Shown here: positions 58,238 through 64,000 of the stretch, one piece after another | How the letters are laid out: each line of letters begins with the position of its first letter | Position numbering within the stretch: position 1 is the first letter of the stretch | Assembly (NCBI GenBank): GCA_033239005.1 | Contig: BSQZ01000001.1 | Coordinates: forward strand, 18,075,500-18,139,499 | DNA from: Lamellibrachia satsuma | Taxonomy: Eukaryota > Annelida > Polychaeta > Sabellida > Siboglinidae | Direction: 5' to 3' | DNA length: 64,000 nt | The notes under the pieces: model-generated | Told to the model about the DNA's origin: nothing | Databases searched by the model: none | What the model saw: only the letters and a program-made list of their open reading frames with translations | Program-made: the position numbers and the translations under genes

Positions 58238-59135
58238 GTTTCACTTAGGCCTATGTATAACCCATGTTTCACTTAGGCCTATGTGTAACCCATGTTTCAC
58301 TTAGGCCTATGTGTAACAACGTTTCACTTAGGCCTTTGTGTAATCCATGTTTCTCTTAGGCCTATGTGCAACCCATGTTTAACTTAGGCCTATGTGTAAC
58401 CCATGTTTAACTTAGGCCTATGTGTAACCCATGTTTCACTTAGGCCTTTGTGTAATCCATGTTTCACTTAGGCCTATGTGTAACAACGTTTCACTTAGGC
58501 CTATGTGTAACCCATGTTTCTCTTAGGCCTATGTGCAACCCATGTTTAACTTAGGCCTATGTGTAACCCATGTTTCATTTAGGCTTATGTGTAACCCATG
58601 TTTCACTTAGGCCTATGTGTAACCCATGTTTCACTTAGGCCTATGTGTAACCCATGTTTCACTTAGGCCTATGTGTAACCCATGTTTCACTTAGGCCTAT
58701 GTGTAACCCATGTTTCATTTAGGCTTATGTGTAACCCATGTTTCACTTAGGCATATGTGTAACCCATGTTTCACTTAGACCTATGTGTAACCCATGTTTC
58801 ACTTAGGCCTATGTGTAACCCACGTTTCACTTAGGCCTATGTGTAACCCACGTTTCACTTAGGCCTATGTGTAACACATTTTTCACTTAGGCCTATGTGT
58901 AACCCATGTTTCACTTAGGCCTATGTGTAACCCATGTTTCTCTTAGGCATATGTGTAATCCATGTTTCACTTAGGCATATGTGTAACCCATGTTTCACTT
59001 AGGCCTATGTGTAACCCATGTTTCACTTAGGCCTATGTGTAACCCATGTTTCTCTTAGGCATATGTGTAATCCATGTTTCACTTAGGCATATGTGTGACC
59101 CATGTTTCACTTAGGCATATGTGTAACCCGCCTTT
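58238..59135. repeat. 28-bp minisatellite (TTTCACTTAGGCCTATGTGT AACCCATG), about 32 copies
   Basis: Variants include TAACAACG, TCTCTTAGG and GGCATATG. A larger block of several units (with AACAACG and TTTAAC variants) is itself repeated, showing higher-order amplification. Confidence 0.95.
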
Positions 59136-59967
59136 CTTAGGTATATGTAAAAAAAAATTGGTAAACATATTCACGTTGCTAGCATTTACAGTACTGGTTA
59201 TAAATCAATACGATGGGGTTCACGTGGAAAACAATTAGTTAACACGTCATGATTAAATCAATTTACTTCTTTCAGACATTGTCAGCACACAACTCGCCGG
59301 CTTAGCCATCGGTGCGAGCCGCCCGAGCGTTGTTACAGTTGTAACAACTTGCCCCAATACAATTGTAACAACTTGCCTCAATACAATTGTAACAACTTGT
59401 CCCAAACACAATTTTTGCAGTTGAACGCTCGTGGACGATGACAACTCCTGAATTTCAGTTTAACTTCTACTCGGCATAACCCTTATACTATATAGTATAT
59501 GTGTCTCAAGTGTCATTCACGAAACATAAAAAAGTGTCTGCTCGGGATGATATTATGTGCGCATAGCAGAACAGTTTATGTAGTTAAAAATCGTTTCTGT
59601 CCACACCTCGATGATATCATCTTCTCAGCTCCCGCTTTTTGGGCAGTGTGTCTGCTGGTGGACTTCCAACCAACTACTGTCAATGTGTGTTATGTTTTCA
59701 TAAAGCGACTATATAACAACGTGCACCTGTATACAACTAGTCCCGGTCTCCCCTACATCACTCAACCACAGATAATTCACTAGTGACCAGCGGAGCTGTA
59801 ACGTGGCCCATGGCAGGCAGGTCGTTGTTTATTATATCGAACCACCTATTCATATGTATGAAGCTCATGTCTGGCATGCAATACAAGTGTTTAATCAGTT
59901 ATTTATATAGAGACAACCGACCGACCGACCGATCGACCGACCGACCGACCGACAGATAGTTACTCAC
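59136..59967. other. Intron of gene B; small 26-bp and (GACC)n repeats
   Basis: Three copies of GTTGTAACAACTTGCC-CAATACAA-type units lie at 59330-59405. A (CGAC)n run lies at 59917-59952 next to exon 1 of gene B. A + strand stretch after CTTCTTTCAG at 59272 is open (DIVSTQLAGLAIGASRPSVV) but runs into the repeat; I do not call it. Confidence 0.5.
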
Positions 59968-60177
59968 GAGAATGCTGAAGAAGATAACATTGATGATTGT
60001 TCCGCCACTTGTATAATGCCTGGGCAAGGGGATGACGATTAGCACCACTATGATGGTCCCCGCTCCAAGTTGTGTCCACGCAAGCGCTTTGGACGACTTG
60101 CTGCCGTAATTGAATCCTGGCGGATAAGGAGTGGAAGCGACGACTACATCTGGCGTTGTCTCCGTGGCCGTTGCCAT
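59968..60177 (-). CDS. MS4A/CD20-like gene B, exon 1 (N-tail, TM1, start of TM2)
   Basis: 70 codons from ATGGCAACGGCC to the donor CTC|GTGAGT in phase 0, the same structure as gene A exon 1. It shares MATA-x-x-T-x-P-(D/N)-VVVA-x-TP-x-PPGF and a KSS before TM1 (LAWTQLGAGTIIVVLIVIPL). The start of TM2 is INVIFFSIL. The protein would be membrane-embedded like gene A. Downstream exons are not secure: the likely exon 2 at 54.2 kb is broken and TM3/TM4 exons were not found, so gene B may be a pseudogene, or use the tail exons at 46.3-46.9 kb. Confidence 0.7.
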
Positions 60178-60250
60178 GTTTGCCGTTCTGTTTCGAAGGG
60201 AGCCCCGTGTTCTTACAGGCCGACCGACTGACGTCAACTAGGAACAGTGA
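60178..60250 (-). promoter_or_regulatory. Conserved 5' leader of MS4A-like gene B
   Basis: Shares the ACTGTTCCTAGTTGA block and following GTCG/TCGGC/TGTA/ACAC/GGGGCTC pattern with the leader of gene A at the same distance from the ATG. A TGACGTCA-like CRE motif (TTGACGTCAG) is present here but not in gene A (TTGAAGTAGG). Confidence 0.6.
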
Positions 60251-61407
60251 ATGAGACTAATGTTACCCTCCCAACTCAACTGATCAAAATGCCGATAGAC
60301 TCAACGCATCACCGGGTCTATTCAACGTGGGTCAACAAACACAGGTCGAATATGCTTTGCGTTTGGCCAGTCATAATCGAGCCCCTGAGGTGTTTTGACT
60401 GGGCCGCGCAACTTCTAACCACGCACTCTCATATCTGATGTATTTTGTTGACTCATTTTCCGTAGGGTGCTTATGTAGCCATGGGGGGGGGTTGCTGGAC
60501 TGTTTAGGCGTGGCTGTTGTCAAAGGGTAGGGCTTGGACACAGCTTCATTTCTTGTCATTTCATTTTGGACCAACTAATCTGCTTGTTCGTCCTTCGCGA
60601 ATCGAAAAATAACCATTTTAATCATAATCATCATGATCATGCTCATCACGATCATCATGATCATAATCATCATCCAATGTTGCTAGTGTGTTGGTTTTGA
60701 TGTATTCGCAAATCGCTGCTCCAATCCGCGGCCGGAATGTTGTTCCCCATACGGGACAAGACACAGTAGATGACAGGTGGCTCCTGATTTATAAATAAAT
60801 TTGATTTGATTTGATTAACAATTGGTTTCAAATCACTTATGGCTTCGCCTAATATAATTATCAACATGTCATTGTTACAGTTGCTAATTAATTAATTAAT
60901 TAAAATATGCATCAGTTACTGGCAACAGCGTTATGTACAAAATATATAAAGCACAACGGTTAAATACCATATGTTGTCCCGATTGTAATGAATAGCAACA
61001 ATATAAAAAACTATTGCAGTAACTCCTTTATGACTATTACCAAGTCAACGTGTTTTCTTTCGAACGTAAAAGCTTCGGCACTCGCCGTCCTGTGGATTAT
61101 AGTAGGAGACGTCCCGGAATCGAGAACCAGGCTGTTATTGGCGGAACTTTGTATGATTCATAAGAAGAGATTACTTACAGGGGCCGCGATGACGCATACA
61201 CACAGCGGCATGCTATGATAGTAACACTATGAAGTTGGATAACTTGATAATAAGGAAAAACACACAGTCATATTTATTCCCAAAGTTGGCGGAGCCTCGT
61301 TGAACTCTGAAACCGAGGCTCGTGGCGTCACTTGTCAATCAATGATCATAATAAAAACAACATATTTCCCTCTCCTCCCATCTTCTTCTTTCTCCTCCGC
61401 CTTCTTT

Positions 61408-61440
<33 letters not shown>

Positions 61441-62099
61441 AGCCAGTATCATTTTCAGTCCAACAACGAATTAATGTCTACGAACGTGTTTTTTTTAAAT
61501 TGCGATTAAAACATCAACTGAAGATTACTTTTACTTTTAAAGTCACCTATAATTTAAGTGTGAACACATGATCACCTAAGACGTCTGGTAGTCTTCGAGG
61601 TATCTAGGTATTAGGCTACCCATTATTTTGCATAAAACTGTTAGAAACTTATTTTCGTTATCCAAAACACACATAATGCATAACATAAATTTTACATGTA
61701 AATATGAAATAATCTGATCAGTGATGCTATCTGACGGCGGTCAAGAGTCTGCTAAAGCGAGACCACTTCGAAACTAGTCTTGCTTATCCGGCTCTCGCTC
61801 GCCTCGTGAACTTGCCGAGAAGAGAGTCTGGCCTCAGAGGCGTGACTTCGTTGCTACCCACTGTCACCACTCCGTTTTGTGTTGGCTTTCCCGTGATGCG
61901 CCAGCAGCCAATCAGCGTCATTATTCAAATTCAACACTAAACAATGTTTGCTTGATTTAACCGAACTTAACATTAACTTAAGTTTGACAGTTTTGTCAAT
62001 ATAATGAAAGGTTAAAGGTAATTCGAATTGCATCATATAAACTAATAATTTTATAGTATGACATTACTAACTGAATTATAATTTTCTGCTTTGATGAGT
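60251..62099. other. No gene recognised
   Basis: ATCATGATC-rich microrepeat at 60620-60670, CTT-rich tract at 61378-61440. Open frames without motifs. A minus-strand stretch near 61212-61176 (MPLCVCVIAAP before GTAAGT) could be a signal-peptide exon but is too short to call. Confidence 0.4.
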
Positions 62100-62144
62100 T
62101 TGTGTGTGTGTGTGTGCGCGTGCGTGCGTGCTTGCGTGCTTGCA

Positions 62145-62228
<84 letters not shown>
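62100..62228. repeat. (GT)n-(GTGC)n-(GT)n compound microsatellite
   Basis: GT dinucleotides flank a GTGC tetramer core of about 15 units. Confidence 0.95.
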
Positions 62229-62398
62229 GAAAAATAAACTTAATTCATTCATTCATAACAAATCTCTCTTAATTTAGGAGTTAGCCAAATCGCCGGATGA
62301 GAGCTAATTAATCCAATTATTAATGCGACCAGAATGTGGACACATACACAACTTCCGTCACAATAAAAAGCACACTCTGCATCTACACTTTGCCGAAC

Positions 62399-62508
62399 AT
62401 GATGTGTGCGACAAACGGTGATGCCACAGCACGGAGCCTGGATAATCGAGGCTACTTCGAACCGAACCGAGCCAAATTTACCTTGATTGTCCGATATGTG
62501 GCGCCACC
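62399..62508 (+). CDS. Candidate first coding exon, unknown product
   Basis: From ATGATG the frame is open as MMCATNGDATARSLDNRGYF then EPNRAKFTLIVRYVAPP to a good donor (CC|GTAAGT). An AATAAAAAG TATA-like box lies about 35 bp upstream. Phase 2 at the donor. No partner exon was found before the window ends, and I recognise no family. Confidence 0.28.
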
Positions 62509-63725
62509 GTAAGTCGTACTAGGACACCAGGTGACTGCACATCTAGTCGTTCAAATGTACGTCGATAACAGCGCTACATACACTGGAAAGCATTTATAAA
62601 TAGACACATCTTTCACTTTGTAGTGCCTTAGTGGATTATTGAAAACGGGCTGAAACATGTCATATTGTTCTGAAACAGTTAAGGTAACAGTATATCGATC
62701 TCTCGTAAGACCCAATGTGTAATACACATCAGTCTTATGTGCTACCATAAAAATTGGAAGACGTCAAAAGAACGCATCAAGTTTCATTGAAAGCAACAAT
62801 AAACGCACACTTGGAACCGTAGTCGATCTCATATCAGAACTCAACTGGTCATCACTTAGGACGGGCGCTGAGTTGCCACTGTGTCTTTTCTAATTTTGAA
62901 ATAAAAAACTCATAGTTAACGTGTAACGTGTTAACCCACCCCGCACAAATGCTCAGAAGATTCAGAATGTAAAGCATAAGGTCATTTATGCTATAGTTAG
63001 TAACATAGATCGCTTGGAACGTATTTACTCTATATGTTTAGCTTTATTAAAATTCAGAAACTAACGAAACCCAGGTTTGTGAAAATGGAAAAAAAAACCT
63101 ACTTTAAATCAATATCAACTGTTAGTGTTTCACAGGGTGAGTAATGCTGAATGTCAAGTGTGACAAACTATTCCCACGAGTTTACAGATTAGCCGGGAGA
63201 ATGAAATCAACATTATTATCACTTAAAAGGGGGAATGATTAATACGGGTCAAACCCTGGGCAACCGTGGGTTGGCCAAAGTACAAAAGTAATATTTGGAC
63301 ACGACACTTGCTAACGACATCGTGTCCAGCAACTGAGGCGGTGGTAGTTTAACTGGTCAAGACCAAATCGGGGCTCTTAAAAATCTAAGCACATTACAGC
63401 GCCACCAAAAATTGCGTCTAAATTGTGTAAATACGGGGTGTGAAAATCCCGGGAAGGAATTAAGGGGGGGGGACGGGTGTGACTGTTCAAATGGAATTGA
63501 CGTGTATAATCACTCCGCTGGAGAGGAACTGGTAAATGTTTTCTCACAGGTGCGTAGGTAACCGTACGCACGTACGCACGTACGCACGTGCTTCTACATC
63601 AATATGGCAAATCATTGTTTTTCCTCTTCAGTGCTAAGACACCCCCCCCCCCACCTCGAATGGTATATTTATAATATGCACACAACCCGCACTCGAGGCA
63701 CTCAATAATGATAACATCAGATAAG
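62509..63725. other. No gene recognised
   Basis: A CGTACGCA repeat lies at 63562-63590 and a C13 homopolymer near 63642. Otherwise featureless. Confidence 0.4.
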
Positions 63726-63840
63726 GCTTTATTGCCCGCTCAACCAATGGCAACCTTTATTGCCCGCTCAACCAATCGCAACCTTTATTGCCCGCTCAAC
63801 CAATGGCAACCTTTATTGTCCGCTCAACCAATCGCAACCT
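63726..63840. repeat. 27-bp minisatellite, about 4 copies
   Basis: The unit is TTTATTGCCCGCTCAACCAA followed by TGGCAAC or TCGCAAC. The last copy has TTGTCCGC. Confidence 0.93.
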
Positions 63841-64000
63841 TAGAATACCGGAACGCACGACAGTCGAAATCTGCTGTGATGTCATCTTCCATCGCGCTGT
63901 AGTCGACGAGGAAATGTGGTATCTAGACACCTTTTTACGACCGCATCTTGTCGTATGTCTTTATACTGACATTCCCACAGCTCGACGACCTTGACGAAGT

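Noticed and set aside
58238..59135. Regular direct repeats considered as a CRISPR array
   Set aside because: Units abut without unique spacers, and the window is eukaryotic.
61176..61212. Minus-strand MPLCVCVIAAP before GTAAGT as a signal-peptide exon
   Set aside because: Only 11 codons, no partner exon, and no homology to judge by.

Overview
This is a gene-poor, repeat-rich stretch of a metazoan nuclear genome. Introns with GT-AG borders, non-LTR retrotransposons, tRNA-headed SINEs, hAT relics and very many minisatellites rule out a prokaryote or organelle. The mix (a split universal stress protein gene, CD20/MS4A-like four-pass membrane genes, CR1-type LINEs, (TA)n and 18-49 bp minisatellites) suits a marine invertebrate, possibly a lophotrochozoan such as a mollusc. 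I cannot fix the species.

Real genes are few. (1) A universal stress protein (USP) gene on + covers 2875-6048: three exons whose phases join exactly, with the first exon missing, probably left of the window. (2) Four almost identical tRNA-Thr(UGU) genes lie at 12.36-15.08 kb, three on + and one on -. (3) A complete five-exon MS4A/CD20-like gene on - (44658 down to 33942, 229 codons, all introns phase 0) has an 8.5 kb first intron filled with mobile elements. (4) A paralogous first exon on - (60177-59968) shares the same 5' leader. Its downstream exons are uncertain, and a candidate second exon at 54.2 kb is frame-broken. A tyrosine-rich tail exon pair on - at 46.3-46.9 kb may belong to this gene or to an unseen one. 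Weaker single-exon candidates lie at 11.37 and 62.40 kb.

Mobile elements make up most of the rest. There is a 3.1 kb RTE-like LINE (29.6-32.8 kb) with a 12-bp target duplication. A CR1-like LINE (38.4-43.9 kb) carries a SINE flanked by a 61-bp duplication, a (TA)n expansion inside its reverse transcriptase, and a second RTE-like LINE nested with an 11-bp duplication. LINE fragments lie at 24.5, 45.3 and 47.6 kb. Two hAT-family transposase relics are present (24.0-24.5 on -, 36.1-38.2 on +); in the second, a 45-bp piece of the coding sequence has become a 25-copy minisatellite. A 1.4 kb non-autonomous hAT-type element has an 8-bp target duplication (9369-10790). A 4.1 kb fold-back element has about 1.3 kb inverted arms (49599-53698).

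The most unusual structure is at 25.7-28.2 kb: an array of small palindromes with a conserved loop (GCGGTGTAA or near it) whose stems differ but stay complementary (CCAT/ATGG, CCGT/ACGG, CCCT/AGGG). Most other long open frames in the window are by-products of tandem repeats and are not annotated as genes.
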